From positions 419,501-483,500 of the forward strand of contig CAUJNA010003090.1 in NCBI GenBank assembly GCA_963377175.1: a DNA stretch of 64,000 bases, given 5' to 3'. The translations under genes and the position numbers were made by a program. The notes under the pieces were generated by a model. That model was not told the DNA's origin, ran no database searches, and saw only the letters and a list, made by a program, of their open reading frames with translations. The DNA is from Effrenium voratum. Taxonomy: Eukaryota > Sar > Dinophyceae > Suessiales > Symbiodiniaceae. Each line of letters begins with the position of its first letter. Positions within the stretch are counted from its first letter, which is position 1. Below, piece by piece: positions 52,052 to 64,000 of the stretch.

Positions 52052-52789
52052 CCAGAAAACAATTTCCCAATTCTAGCTCAGAACCAGCCTCCAGCTCAAC
52101 AGGAGCTACCAAGGCTTAGCAAGTTTAGCCTGAGCCCGAGCAAATCCAGAAAGCGAAGAAAAAAGCTCTGCGTTTGTTTTTTTTGTTGGGGGGACAAAAC
52201 AACTTGCCACAATAGAGAACCCCTAAAACAGTCACAGGATTCTGAATTAGGAAAAACGTCTACAATAGCAAGTACTATTAATAAAGGAGGTCCAACATTA
52301 CCTACCACTTCCCCCCCACGTAAAAACAAAAAAACATACAGGTTCACCGAGCTTGTTGCCAAAAAAGCGGAAAATGTTCAGGCCCTCGGCAGGTTCCAGG
52401 AACCGCCTGAGTCACAATGAAATCCTGATACTAAAAGCACTCCACGCCTCTTTCTGGCTGGGACGGTTCGTTATTTCTTCTTTTGCCAACCTGTGGGTGT
52501 TTCTCAAAACAGTGGTCCACGCGTGTTCATTTTCTCAGCTCTTATATATGACTGTCAGTTCTTCCCAGTTCTCCTCTAATTTCATGTTCAGTTCTTCTTT
52601 CAGTCGCTATGCCACTCTCTCACACGGTGTAGGGCTTTCGGCGCATCGCAAAGCAAATCTCTTGTATTTGTGCGCTGAGCTGTCCCCTTCCAATTGCTTC
52701 CAGTTGCTGCTATTGGCAACCAGGGGAACCCATGCAAAACCTAGAGGCCAGAAAAACTCAAGCCAGACGCAGTGATTCCATTCAATTTC
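52052..52789. other. gene-free stretch
   Basis: No recognisable gene. The longest frame (51983-52420) includes part of the duplication and is unassigned. Confidence 0.35.
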
Positions 52790-52900
52790 CTCGCTTCCGA
52801 TCAAGTGGATTGGCCACACAAAGCAACCTAACACTAATTCTGTACCACTAAAATGGTCCACACCCAAAAACCTCAAAGTCCAGGAGCTCGGGGAGTGAGT
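52790..52900 (+). mobile_element. MITE-like family A copy
   Basis: Left end CCTCGCTTCCGATCAAGTGG, middle TACCACTAAAATGGTCCACA, right end GTCCAGGAGCTCGGGGAGTG followed by AGT. Close to the family consensus. Confidence 0.65.
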
Positions 52901-55900
52901 TCCCCACGGCAGGTTTCCATGGCAACCCTTCAACATGGAAATGAAAATGGCTGGTGACCTGTACTGGGATCACTGGGATCGCAGGGATTCACCAGACATC
53001 TTCCGACTTCCGACCCCTCGAACGGCGCGCCCGACTTTTTTAATCCGCCTCACCGCAGAGAAGCCTCGCAGGCGAAAGGCAGGAGCCTAAGAGCCGGACC
53101 GACCGATTAAGGAGGTTGTGTTTAAGCAAAGGTTGGCTATAAGCATCCTTAAGCTTGGAAAACAAAGGGGTGGACAAAATATGGCTATGTTTTTTCTGCT
53201 GTTTTGTTTTAAAGAGTTGGACCTAGTTGGAGCCGCCTTACAAGTGGTGGACATGAATCCCCACCTAAATGTCGACCACCAAAGGGTCCCTAAATGGATT
53301 TCTTCAGTGGATTGGCAGCACAAGTGTGAAGTGCTTGTGCGACCCCAAAAGTCCCTTGCCGAAAAGTGTTAAAAGCCGCTAAACTCACAAGTGAGCCAAT
53401 AGCCATACCCTGGCGCCGCTTGAAAGGAAAAGAAAAGGAGGTTGTTTAAACAAAGCTTGTCTAGACATATTTGACCAAGTCCATCCTGAAACCTCAAAAA
53501 CAACTTACAAATAGTGGAAAAGCCCAAACAACAATTTGCTTTGAAGAGACCTTGAGCGCAAAAACTGTGGTTTGGGAACACAATTTGCCCCATGGCTGGG
53601 CTCAAACGGCCCCATGGCCCGAAATTCCCGGTTCGTTGAGTGCTTTGAGTCTTAGAGTTGGAACAGGGCGGCCCTTGTTTGGCTGCTTAGTGTCCTTCCC
53701 GCGGTGAGCTGAAGGCAAGGTTGCAAATTCCCTACTGAATGGTATGATATTTCTGGCTGTGTAAGGGGAAATCTTGGCAATCAGCATCGCAGTCTCTGGT
53801 GCTTTGGTTTTCGACGCTCGTTTGCCAGAATCGGGGTAGCCCCGCTTCAATGGGGTCCAGGGCAATCACACGCAGGTTCCCACTGGAGGGAACTGAGGGC
53901 TTGTCTGCTCGGGAAACGGTCTTGGTTTCTCAGTTTCTCCCCTGAAGCCAACCCCAAAAAGGACTTTTTCCCATGCCATACGTGTGGCAAAGAAGCCAGA
54001 GCCCGTCTTGGCTGTTCGATCAAAAGCAGGGCTCGATTTAGATTCTGGTCCATGGCATTGGAAGAACCGCAAAAAACAGTCCCCAGAGATCCCCCGAGTT
54101 GGGAAAGATGCAAAGGACGAATCCAGCTTGATTCGGGACGTGGCGGTGTGTCAACAGTAGGTTCCCAAAATGGAACCCTGGTCGGTGAAAACATGAACTG
54201 AAACCCGCGGTCCCCCTGGTGGCTAAATTTTGACCCCCATGTTGAGAACCCACCAGACAAACATTCAGAAACACGGCGCCGTGGGCTTTTGGGGCTAGAG
54301 GAAGCCAATAATAGGTGCGATGGTCTCCAAATGAGACTTCTAGGGTGCCTTGCCCCCGTGCCAAGAATGGCAAGGACCCCCCCGATTTGGATGATGAAAC
54401 TCTTTGAGACTAGTAATGGTGGTTCTATTAACCCCCTTTGCTTTGGTGGTTTGAACCCCGCGGGGTAGGGACCTACAGAAATTGGGTGGTTGCTTTGGTT
54501 TCCTCTTCACTCTGTAAAACTAGCCAAGCCAAAGTACACCCTCAAAGAGACATAGGGTTTCAATAAGTGACTCACTTTCCAGGTCTTGGTTTCACGAAGG
54601 TCCCAAATGCCTAGTGACCAGGAGAAAGGGCGGCCGTTTTTCGGTTGTCTCCTGTCCACTAACATGGAATCTGACTGAGGGGTCCTGAAGACTACTTCCC
54701 TTTAAAGGGGATCGAAGCGGCAATGTGGACAGCAGCGGGCAACCGATTTTGAAGGAAAACATCAGCATCACTGGGCGGGGAATGGCTGAGGCTGCGGCGC
54801 TCGCGACGCGGAAAGAGCCTTGGAACGAGCTGAGAAGCGCCCTCTCAGCGTGCCATGGGAAGATGAGAGGACTCTAGGGGTACCGTCCCCATTCTTTCCA
54901 GGCATCCTTCTGTCTAAGAAACCTCCAAAAACCATGGGGAAACAGCTGGTTTTTTGAAAAGAACGATGGTTGAAACAAATGAAAAGTCAACCCCTAGAAG
55001 GACACCCTCTGGCATAAGAAGATGAGGTCTGAGGACACACCTTCTGGCAGGTTCGCCGCAGCAAGTGATTGGCTGAACCCATCCGCTACTCGAAGTCCGC
55101 TGGCTCAATCCCAAGACCCCTTGTAAATTCCCAAAGCCGTGTTGTTTGCTTTCCGACCCTCACTGCGTTCGACCCAAACAACTCTTCCTTTTGTTCGTTG
55201 TAGCCGCCCACCGCACATGAACCACAAAAACCAAATATGCTAAGAATAGTGAGGCTTGTCCGTCCAAAAGGGACAACTCCCGAACATTTCTTCAGTAAAT
55301 CAGCATGTCTGCTGCACTGCTACCCTATGTTTTTAACTGGCCACTAGGGCACCAAATCGGCTACAGGGATCTCTTGAAAGCCAAGGGAATCCGTCGTGCA
55401 CATTGAGCTTTTTCTGGCACACGTCTCTGGGCTCGCCGCCAAAAGCTGCGCGCAAAGCGGCCCTCAGGACCCACTGGCAAACTTGCGGGGGAGTGCCGGA
55501 AAGGGATCCCTTGTACTTGTGAAATATAAGTATAAGGACCATTCCCATTCGCAAGGATCGAAACTTGGAAAGCTGGAAGCAACAAATGTTCTTTCTTTGT
55601 GCGCAGCTGCCGGTTGTTTTTAGAGGAAAAGGGTGCAAAGCAGTGTTCTGACTAGATTTCTTCCGGACATCAAAGTTCAAGCAGCTCCCAGGCGCGCTGG
55701 TGGGACCGTCGGGAAAAGGATCCTTGAAGAAATCGGCTTGGACTGTGCGCTGGCTACAGCACATGCCACCAAATGGGATACCAGTCCCAACCAGCGGGTT
55801 CTGTACCCCCTGATCTCGAAGCAACGGACCCGCGAAGCTCGAGGGTTATTTTGCTTTAAGTCATAGATTCAAGGAAGATATGGATGTGTTTGCTTTCAAC

Positions 55901-56635
55901 CGCAAATCCGAGGGTAATTTGAAGGATGGCTTATGATCCAGGCTTGCGGCACATGGTTCGAACCATCGTCAGATTCTTGGCCTGCCCTTTGCGCATTCTA
56001 CTCAACAATCCCAGAAGCCAGGTTTTGGAGAACTGTTCAGCTTGACAAGTTGGAATTCTGCACTTCCATTGGAAAGAGGGTAAGCAACAATCATAGAAGC
56101 CAGCTTGTCCTGGCTCTTGCCAGGGCGTCAAGCTTGAGACTCCAGTGTCTCATATCTCATCGGGGAGATATCATGCTGCGATGAGGACGATCTCAAGGGA
56201 AACGGGCTTACCCATGGTGCAACTTCCACACATGGAATTAGTTTGACTTGGGAAACCCTCATTTCTGGTTTCTGAATAGTATTCGCGCAACCTTACACAG
56301 TGCATGTTTGTGAAAGGGAACGCATCGCGAAAGGACAGCAACTGGCGACACAATTTTCACTGGTGAGCTTTCTGACAGGTGTCCCTCAACTTCAACTTTG
56401 TTGGCCTCCAAAAAAAGCAGCTTGGTTGGAACCCACTCAGCTGAAAGGGAAAAAGGTACCCCTTCTAACTATTTTGGCACTTGTATAAGTGGGACTGATT
56501 AATCCTGGACCACCGTTAGAGGTCCATGTTGGCATCCGTGGATTCACCACCGGTCAACCGCAAAGCTCCGTTTCTCTAGAACCTGGAAGGACGTATAGCG
56601 AAATGGCCGTGAGGCAAACCGCCCCATATGCAATT
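52901..56635. other. gene-free stretch
   Basis: No recognisable gene. A fragment of family A (TCAGTGGATTGGCAGCACAA) lies near 53303. All open frames are under 165 codons and overlap others on the opposite strand. Confidence 0.35.
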
Positions 56636-56978
56636 TGGGTGTCCTTTTCTGAGAGAACCCACCAAAAGAAAAGGGTGGCTTAACTTTAAATGTTCCTTTT
56701 GGTATTCAAATCACAACAAACCACAAAAAAGTGGTACCCTCAAACAAAACAAAGACCCATTTTGAGGACTTCAGGGATGTCCGGTCCGCGCCTGATATTT
56801 CAGGCGTTCGGAAAACCCTGAGCAACCCCACATGGCGAACTCGAACTCGGAGGCCTGCAAAGGAAATGAAAAAGGACCCAGAAACGGGGCCCGTTCTGGG
56901 GGTGTCCCTTTAGGAGAACTCCTTTTGGGTTGGCTTTAAGTTTTCCCTTTTTGCGGGCACCTTATTTTAAGACATGCC
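56636..56978 (+). mobile_element. cluster of two diverged MITE-like family B copies
   Basis: 56636-56760 starts TTGGGTGTCCTTTTCTGAG and ends GGTACCCTCAAACAAAAC. 56896-56978 starts GGGGGTGTCCCTTTAGGAG and ends TTATTTTAAGACATGCCG. Between them is unrelated sequence. Confidence 0.4.
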
Positions 56979-57061
56979 GATGTGGGTCTGCGTGTGTGTG
57001 TGTGTGGGTGTGTGTGTGTGTGTGTGTTCCTGAGGAGACCCACATGTTCCTGTTGGTTTCA

Positions 57062-57174
57062 CCTCACTTCCGATCGAGTGGATTGGTCAAAAAAAAAGTA
57101 ACCGAACTTTGATTATTTACCACTCAAATGGTCCAAACCCAAAAAGTTTAAAGTCCAGGAACTCGGGGAGTGGA
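57062..57174 (+). mobile_element. MITE-like family A copy, near consensus
   Basis: Left end CCTCACTTCCGATCGAGTGG, middle AAGTAACCGAACTTTG and ACCACTCAAATGGTCC, right end AAAGTCCAGGAACTCGGGGA followed by GTGG. It follows a (GT)n run at 56990-57026. Confidence 0.65.
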
Positions 57175-57620
57175 TTTCCCATTGTCCCACGGCAACTCAC
57201 TGTGAAGGGACCAAGAGGTGATGTTTGCAAAGCAGCAGAAGTGGAAGCATAGGGAACTCCGAGGAAATCAGGGCCTGAATAATTCGAGTTTTGGCTGTGG
57301 GGCACTTTAACACCAAAGAAGCATGGCTGTGGAACATGCGGGTATGGGCCAAACATGTGGTACCAAAGGTTCCACAACAATGGTCATGTTACATAGCCGG
57401 CCACCAAATATTGGGGGTTGATAATTTGACCCAGGCACACACACACACACACACACATATGCGCTCATTAAAATATTCACTTGTGGCTCCTGAAAATCTC
57501 TCAAGGTACTGTAGGGTTGTTATGAAGGAACCGCTTTGCGGCAAATCCCGCGTTTTGGGCCCGCGGTTGCAGAAGAATCACACAACATACTTAAGAGATT
57601 GCTCCAGCTGTGCCTGGTCC
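57175..57620. other. gene-free stretch
   Basis: No gene. A (CA)n run lies at 57436-57456. Confidence 0.35.
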
Positions 57621-57623
57621 ATA

Positions 57624-57724
57624 TGGGTGCGTCGCTTTTGAGGGAACACCAAATGGCGGATTACCTTTTGGTTTCCCTTTCAACTCACAAAACAGATTGG
57701 TACCCTCCAAAAAAAGACAGACCC
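57624..57724 (+). mobile_element. MITE-like family B copy
   Basis: Left end GGGTGCGTCGCTTTTGAGGG, middle CTTTTGGTTTCCCTTTC, right end TACCCTCCAAAAAAAGACAG followed by ACCC. The two ends are inverted repeats with few mismatches. Confidence 0.55.
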
Positions 57725-58637
57725 GTATTTCGTCTGCAGAACCCAACGGATGCAACTCTGCCCCTTGCAACCAGCCCTACCCGGGTTGCCACACACGCCA
57801 AGGGATCCCTTAGACCTACGTGGGTGTGTCTTTCTTGTTTTCGGACCTCCCTTTGGGTTGGTCTGAACTAAAAACAGAGAGCTAAAACAAAGCAAGATTT
57901 GGCACTCCTCTCATGACTGTACACGCCACCAGGAAGCGCTCTTAGAATCTTAGAAGAGCTCTGGGCCGTAGGGGACCCATTTTAGTCTGCACGTTTGTTC
58001 TTCTGCCCATTGTCTTTCTGGCTGATTACAATTTCGCGGGCTCCGGCCTTTACGACCCTCCGAAAACACAACACTGTTTGACGTATCCAGACTGGTAGAC
58101 TAACTGCATGGCGTCCGAGACCACGAGATGCGGCTGACAGCCGTCCATCACAAGCACGTCCAGAGTAGTATGAGCGCATCCCTAGCACACCAACGACCAA
58201 TTGTTGTGGAAGGCTGGGCAGCCTAGGGGCCTACGAATCTTGACAGGGTCTTTAGAGATCCTTAACCCCTGTCCATACAAGCAAACAGATCATTTTTTTT
58301 ACGACAAAGAACACTATGCCATTAGAGGCGTACATTTGTTTATACACATCTATACATACATATGTAAACTATCCAACACATCCGGGTGTGGTGTCTGTTT
58401 TCGAGGGCAACTCTCCTTTGCCACCCCCGTTTTTGGTGGGAAACCACAAGGACCACCAAAACCACGGACGATTTGCGTCCCATCCGCACCTCGGATCGAT
58501 TGGCTCAGCCCGTGGAGCTGGCTCAAGAAAGCGGTTGCGGACAATCCGAACCGAAAAGTCAGCTCAAGCGGCGAGCGAACGGGGAGGGCGCGTTTAGGGA
58601 GGGTTGGGATACTGTTGGGATCCTATGCCAATCTCAA
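57725..58637. other. gene-free stretch
   Basis: No gene. Left-end halves of family B occur near 57820-57865 (GGGTGTGTCTTTCTTG) and 58384-58440. Confidence 0.35.
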
Positions 58638-58743
58638 TGTGTGTTTGTTTTGAGGATAACCCTATTGGAGTGGCTTTCAAGGGAACCAACCGGACACCAC
58701 TTCTTTTTTTTTGGGGGGGGGGCCCTAGTTCAAGACACACCCC
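58638..58743 (+). mobile_element. MITE-like family B copy
   Basis: Left end TGTGTGTTTGTTTTGAGG, middle GGCTTTCAAGGGAACC, right end CTAGTTCAAGACACACCCC after a G run. Confidence 0.5.
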
Positions 58744-59934
58744 AATCTCTTCTCAATTCCCAGCCCAAGCTGGCGAAGTGCACCCACAGCCGACCCCACT
58801 GGCGGGAAACCAGTGGGCCATGGCTTCCCAGGGGTTCGTACCTGCGACGGTGCTTGATCCCGTTGGACGAGATGCGCCGCACATCCGACAGTTGATGAGC
58901 GATTGATATGCTGCTAGCTGCCCTTCTCATCCCATCCTCTCCAAACCGCTTCAGTGGACTATCAATACCTTGGTCAGTCGCTCACAGGGGGAACCCTTAC
59001 AATGATTGTCTGAAGTCCCTTTTATGGGTGTGGGTTAAAATTAGTCCACCAGGGGACCGCAGGTTTTAGTCTTTGGTTCCATTTACCAGGGTTCCATGTT
59101 GGGTACCTATCTTTGACCCACAGCCTTATGACAATCCCTAAAACCTCAAGTAACATGGTGCTTTGGCCATCAATCTCCGGATGTAAGTCGACCCCACGGT
59201 TGTTGTCCAAGTATTGCGAGCGAGGAAAAAAACTGTAAATTGGGGTTGGCTTGCTTGCTCATTGAGTTGGCATCCACCGTATATTTGATCCTTCACACCA
59301 TTTCCAATGGGTTTTGGAGGTGCGGAGTCTTGTATAGTCTTGTTTACGATCAGCATGAGTCGTAAGGCAGTAAATTCCACTTGCAATATGGGATCACATG
59401 ACCTCCACCATATCTTCAAAATCAACGCGGGTTTGTCTCCAAAAAAAAATCTCCAAAACGGGTGGTTTGCCCTTTGACTTTCCGCTGCCACCTGAAAAGG
59501 GGTGGCGTCAGAAGAAAGGTACGCCCATACAAAGCAAGCGCCATACTTCCACAATCCACGCGGTGGATTGTGATTTGTTTTGGGCTGTTCTCAGAGCGCT
59601 TTGGGAAGCCATTCATCTTGGCCCGTCACTCCGTTTTGAGGCGATCCCCGAAAATTCCCTGGGAGGGCCTTACGCACCTTTTGGCGCCCAAGCGACACCT
59701 GATTTCGACCGCCGGCAATGAAATCAGCCACGCCCGATGTCGCATGTCGCTCACAAAACTCGCAGTCGGAGAAGTGGGGAACTGCTATTCATCTCAGTTA
59801 AGGTTTGTTCAAAAAAGTCTCACAGGGTGCCAAGTTTGATCTTTGTCCAAGCGGTCACAAAACGGTCCAAAAAAGGGCAGCTATGTGAACAACATGTTGA
59901 ACAGAGAAAACACACACACACACACACGCATACA
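58744..59934. other. gene-free stretch
   Basis: No recognisable gene. A diverged family B-like core lies at 59440-59530 (AAAACGGGTGGTTTGCCC). Confidence 0.35.
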
Positions 59935-60031
59935 TATGGTGTCTGTTTTTTTTGGGACCCCTTTTTGGTTGGTTTTGAATGGACACCAAAAGGAACCATT
60001 TTGGGGTTTCCCCTAGTACAAGACACACCCA
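59935..60031 (+). mobile_element. MITE-like family B copy
   Basis: Left end TATGGTGTCTGTTTTTTTTG, middle GGACACCAAAAGGAACC and ATTTTGGGG, right end CCTAGTACAAGACACACCCA. It is next to a (CA)n run at 59910-59927. Confidence 0.55.
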
Positions 60032-63000
60032 TATTGTGGGTGTGCTTCTCTGAATCCTCCCTGTTGCTCCCAATATCTCCCAAACGCCACCTCTCAGACC
60101 GCCAGCCGCGAAACGTAATTGAAAGATTGAAGGACTCCGGCCGCCAGCGCTCAGCGGGGAGGCCTGAGAACGTCGGGTCCATAGAGCGCTCTAGATGTAG
60201 CCTTGTACCCTTTGACTTGTGAAGGGATTGTTTCCTTTTGTCTATATTACGGTGTGTTCTTTGGGGTCCATCCCCCATTGAAACGGCCACCTATCTAGTG
60301 CTTGCCAAAAAGGAAGCAGTACATATGCATGGGGATTGAGGTTCCATGGGCGCCCGCCCATTTGACCTCCGGCACATAAAATCAACGGAGACCCTGCCTT
60401 GGCCCATCGGATTGAATCGGATCCGATTCCGGCCACCAGGTTTATTGGCGGACATGGCTAGAAGGTTGAACGCACAACACCAAGTGTTGTGTGACACCTC
60501 CCCCCGGCCGATGTTTTCCGGAAAGTTGGCAAGCCTTGGGTCCCTGCCATGCCTCTTTCCAGGGTAACTCCATCAGGAGTCAACTAAGTTGCGCACCATG
60601 AAGAAAGGTGCAGACCCTCCCAGAACCGAGTCTGATAGGAGTGCCAGTTGGTCAGTGGCCCTGGCACAAAAAGGCCACCTTGGAGCCTGGGTTGCCAAAT
60701 CTGTGCTACGGAATCCGGCAGAAACAAAAACAGGAAATTGTGCTTCCGAAAAATCGGGTTGAAGGCAGCCGACGTGAAATATCCAAGTATCTGGGATCCC
60801 CAAATGGGATATGGACTCCCCTCACAGAATGGGCGGTGTCCTCCTTAGTTTCCCTGTAAAACAGCTCCCAAAAAAAGGTCCCTCCACAAAACACGCGCAC
60901 TCACACACAGACACTGGGTTCCAATCGGTGTGGACTCACTTTCCGACAATTCGAGCCCACAAGCACCCCTGTATTTGAAGCCGGCTTCAAACTGTCTGCC
61001 ATACACGGAAGAGATCCTAAGACTCAGGCCACGTCACGACATGTGCGCCCAAGGCGCAATCGTGTCCTGACATGTGCATGGAGGAACCTACAAGCTGATT
61101 CTTCAAAACCTCCTGATTCCCATGGGCGTTGCCTGGAATTTCTGAAGGAGGATTGGTGTTGGATGGAAATGATGGGGCAAACCAGCGAGCTGTTCAAACC
61201 AATGCTGAACCCGGCCGCGATCTTTGTCAGTCAGCCTAAGTGGTTTCAGAGATCCATGGTCTCTTCCTAGGAAATGGTTCTTTGAGGTTTTACCATCAGG
61301 AACTAGTTGTTTCGGGTTCCAGCAACCTACAAGAACCGATGGCTGTACGAGGCAGTGGCCATGCAAAAGGTTCCCAGGTCCCACAAATTGAGCCGAGTCC
61401 ATGCCACAAGCGCCCAGCACCACACGCCCGTCCTGGTGGGAGGATGGGATCAAACCACAATGGACGCTGGGGTCTTCGTCTTCGAAAGCCATACTTCATC
61501 CTGGGCGTGGATCCACTGAGCCCAGATATCCTTTTTGTGGGGCCACCGTCGAAGTAAAGCCAGGTGAAATCCTAGAGGTCCATATGCTGTTGACCTATTG
61601 TGCCTTGTGGGGGTAGCCCCGGGAATCCTGCCAGAAACCGGAGCCCAGAAACCGGAGGCTAGGGCTGAAAGACGAATTGCCTGAATTCAGGGAGCCAAAA
61701 CCCCCGGCCCTGCAACCCTACAGTCAGAAACTGCACTGGGTCACTTTTGCTGGGCAGTTCTTTTTAGGCGTCACATCCAAGCAAAAAATAGAACTTGGCT
61801 CACATACAGCTGGAAGGGTAGCAAAAGAACAGCAAATTTAATCCGTGTCGCCCTAAGAAATACACCCCATACAGTACATAGTGGGTACACATGCCATGGT
61901 GTGGCTCATGGTCATGGTTCCCTGGCGAATCTTCCACCCTGATTGTCTAAAATCCCTGCTGAAGGGCTAAAGGGTTGATGACCATCCCGACCCCAGGTGG
62001 TCTTTTGACAACATAGCAACCGACAATATGATTGGCCCAGTGTGGGTTTGGAAAGGACAGGCTTCATGCGGGGAACTACTCAGCTTCCCTCTAATCAAAT
62101 TGGTGGTTTGGATTGTTGGTTTGGAGGTTGGAGGATGGCTTCCCATTTACGCTCCTTTAATCCAAACCACTAATTCAGAGTTACTGACCGAAGTGTCCCA
62201 GACTGAGATGGGTGGCCTTTTGGGAAACTAGATGGCCCTACATGTAGGTTATGAAACAACCAGTTCAATCAGGAATCGACATCTATGTTCTACCAAACCA
62301 AAAAGGATACCTATGGTCCCAAATGGTGTTGTATGTTTTTTTTGAGGTACCGGTTAAAACGGAAAAGACAAATGCAATCTGAATACCCCAGATACAAAAC
62401 AGCTCGCTTCTTCGGCGGAAAGGGGCCAAAGTCTGGCCGTGCTTGGAGTCGGCCAGGACGAAGTGCAGAGTCGAGGCGTTCACCGCCTCCAAACGACCCA
62501 TGGAGATCACGTCGGTGGCATACCTCAGTGCAAAGACCCCAGGCAAAGTGAACATAGGCACGTGAAATTTGTATCCACAAAAGGACATTACCATATTGAT
62601 CCCTGTCCAGAAGCTGGAGGTTCAACAATTCGGTGCTAATCGTAGCCCTCGAGTTTTTGGTTGTTGTCCCATCCAGGGAACCAACTTCACAGGCGGAACA
62701 TGCACAAGAATCCACGAGGCTGATTCATGGGTTGACAGAAAAACATGTTCAGCGGGTCGAGAACTCAGCGGAGCCTCCGCTAACATGCGATTGACCAGAG
62801 GCCCCGTTTAATCAAAGGTACCTTGACAAGGCCTCAGCAGCCAGGGTTCAGGCATTCTTAGGAGGAAACCAGGAGGAGGAGGGGGTGGCTCCTGCGAGAG
62901 ACCTCTGCGCCAAGTCGCACCGGATTCTGCGGCAGCCGTTCGTCGTCCCCATCCCAGTCGTGCCCAGAGGGCACGCAGGTGTCGGTGTCTGCGCGGTTGC

Positions 63001-64000
63001 GGGAAGCCGCAAGAAGGCCAGGCAACTCAGAAACCTGCTTGTCCCTCAAACCTACCCTCAGATCCCTGCTAAAAGTGACTAATGGTTAGTCGCTTCGTGG
63101 AACCCCCCACTAAACCAACTAAAAAGCTCAACATCCTAGGTTTTGTTTGGTACTTGTTTAGAGGGGGAACCCTTTATTTGGAGGTGGTTCTAAAGGGAAA
63201 GCAGAAAGGGCCCCACCCAGTTTGGGGTTCCTAGATTTTGAGGCCAGCCCGAAGCTTGGCTCGGATCAAAGGGCAGAAGGCCTGCCTGTTCATGCAACCC
63301 TTGCCAAACACTGACGGTTGTTTCCCCCCTAAAATCAACCCAAAAAACTCACAAACTTGCCAAGAACATCGAAGTGCTTGCAGAAGGACCCCAACCCAAA
63401 AAACAACACAGACTTTGGGCATTCGCTTTTTTGCGCTTTCTTGCCGCAGGAAATCTGAACCATAGGCGAGCCTCCTTGCCATAGGAGGTGGGGTCATGGT
63501 CCCTCAGCCGATGTTCAGTCTAACCAAAAGGGAAAGTGAACATAGAGTAAAATGTGGACATTTCAGGGGGCAAGTGGGGAATTCCAGCACCAATTCCATT
63601 TTGAAGAAGGAAAGCACACCTACAAAGCCTTTTGGATGAGAGAGAAGCCGAAACGAGACGAGACCTGAAAGAAAGGGTCCAATTGCTGCAGATCTTCCGA
63701 TCTGAATCCCATTTTGCGCAACTTGAATCTCCTCAGATCGGACCCTTTCCTTACACGGGTGGGTCAAAACCACTGAAGCTTACCCCTACGCGGTGGTTTG
63801 GTTTGGTTCCCAGTTCATTTCGAAAGGAACCAGGGTTTAAATCCAAATAGAAAAACAACTGAGGGGTAGGTGCAAACACATGGGACCTGTATCCGGGCCC
63901 CTGCGCCAAAAAAACAATTGGGAGCAACAAATTCCCCGGGACAGCTTCTTTTCAGGCACGCCTGGGGAGCACTTGGGGGCAACCTTGTACTCCATCTCCT
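60032..64000. other. gene-free stretch to the window end
   Basis: No recognisable gene or RNA gene. The open frames are short and unassigned. At 63067-63095 TGCTAAAAGTGACTAATGGT and TAGTCGCTT recall the third minor family. Confidence 0.35.

Overview
The window looks like nuclear DNA of a dinoflagellate, most likely a Symbiodiniaceae-type genome. This is inferred, not proven. The support is very low gene density, single-exon protein genes, a ubiquitin-like plus RCC1-repeat protein of a kind common in those genomes, Cys/His-knuckle retroelement proteins, a degenerate TTTAGGG-type (dinoflagellate/plant telomere) block, a possible relict spliced-leader sequence, and a dense carpet of short interspersed repeats. 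Only about 10 of 64 kb is convincingly protein-coding. Exons of intron-rich genes could lie unseen in the rest, because I cannot test splice sites or similarity.

Layout. 1-10.6 kb: no recognisable gene; a TTAGGG-containing 11-mer tandem array, an A/T-rich trinucleotide tract and copies of two short inverted-repeat families. 10.6-19.1 kb: a complete, apparently young tyrosine-recombinase retroelement on the minus strand. It is bounded by split direct repeats (123 bp and 180 bp, both pairs identical by eye). It carries three large ORFs in the order tyrosine recombinase + dual-specificity phosphatase, Gag-like zinc-knuckle protein, then methyltransferase-like + DUF4326 + reverse transcriptase + RNase H. 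19.1-21.4 kb: intergenic. 21.4-22.8 kb: an intact minus-strand gene for an N-terminal ubiquitin-like domain followed by nine 41-residue RCC1-type repeats. 23.4-24.0 kb: a hierarchical GT-rich satellite. 24-48 kb: no supported gene; dispersed MITE-like copies, a 61%-telomere-motif-like GGTTTAGGG block (about 33 kb), a trinucleotide tract and minor tandem arrays. 48.2-49.8 kb: a repeat-containing modular protein gene, minus strand, apparently split by a frameshift. 49.8-52.1 kb: a cluster of microsatellites and tandem repeats (GGT, TATC, 108 bp, 94 bp and 62 bp units, and a 265-bp-spaced duplication). 52-64 kb: no supported gene, more MITE-like copies.

The most exciting content is the retroelement. 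In its Pol-type ORF an N-terminal C5-methyltransferase-like fold and a DUF4326 domain precede the reverse transcriptase. Its recombinase is fused to a phosphatase with an intact HC(x5)R site. The Gag-like and Pol ORFs are one continuous reading frame broken only by a single TGA, which suggests expression of a Gag-Pol fusion by stop-codon readthrough. The element probably replicates through a circular intermediate, because the internal repeat junction equals the expected joined-ends sequence. The two host-type genes show no functional link to it or to each other.
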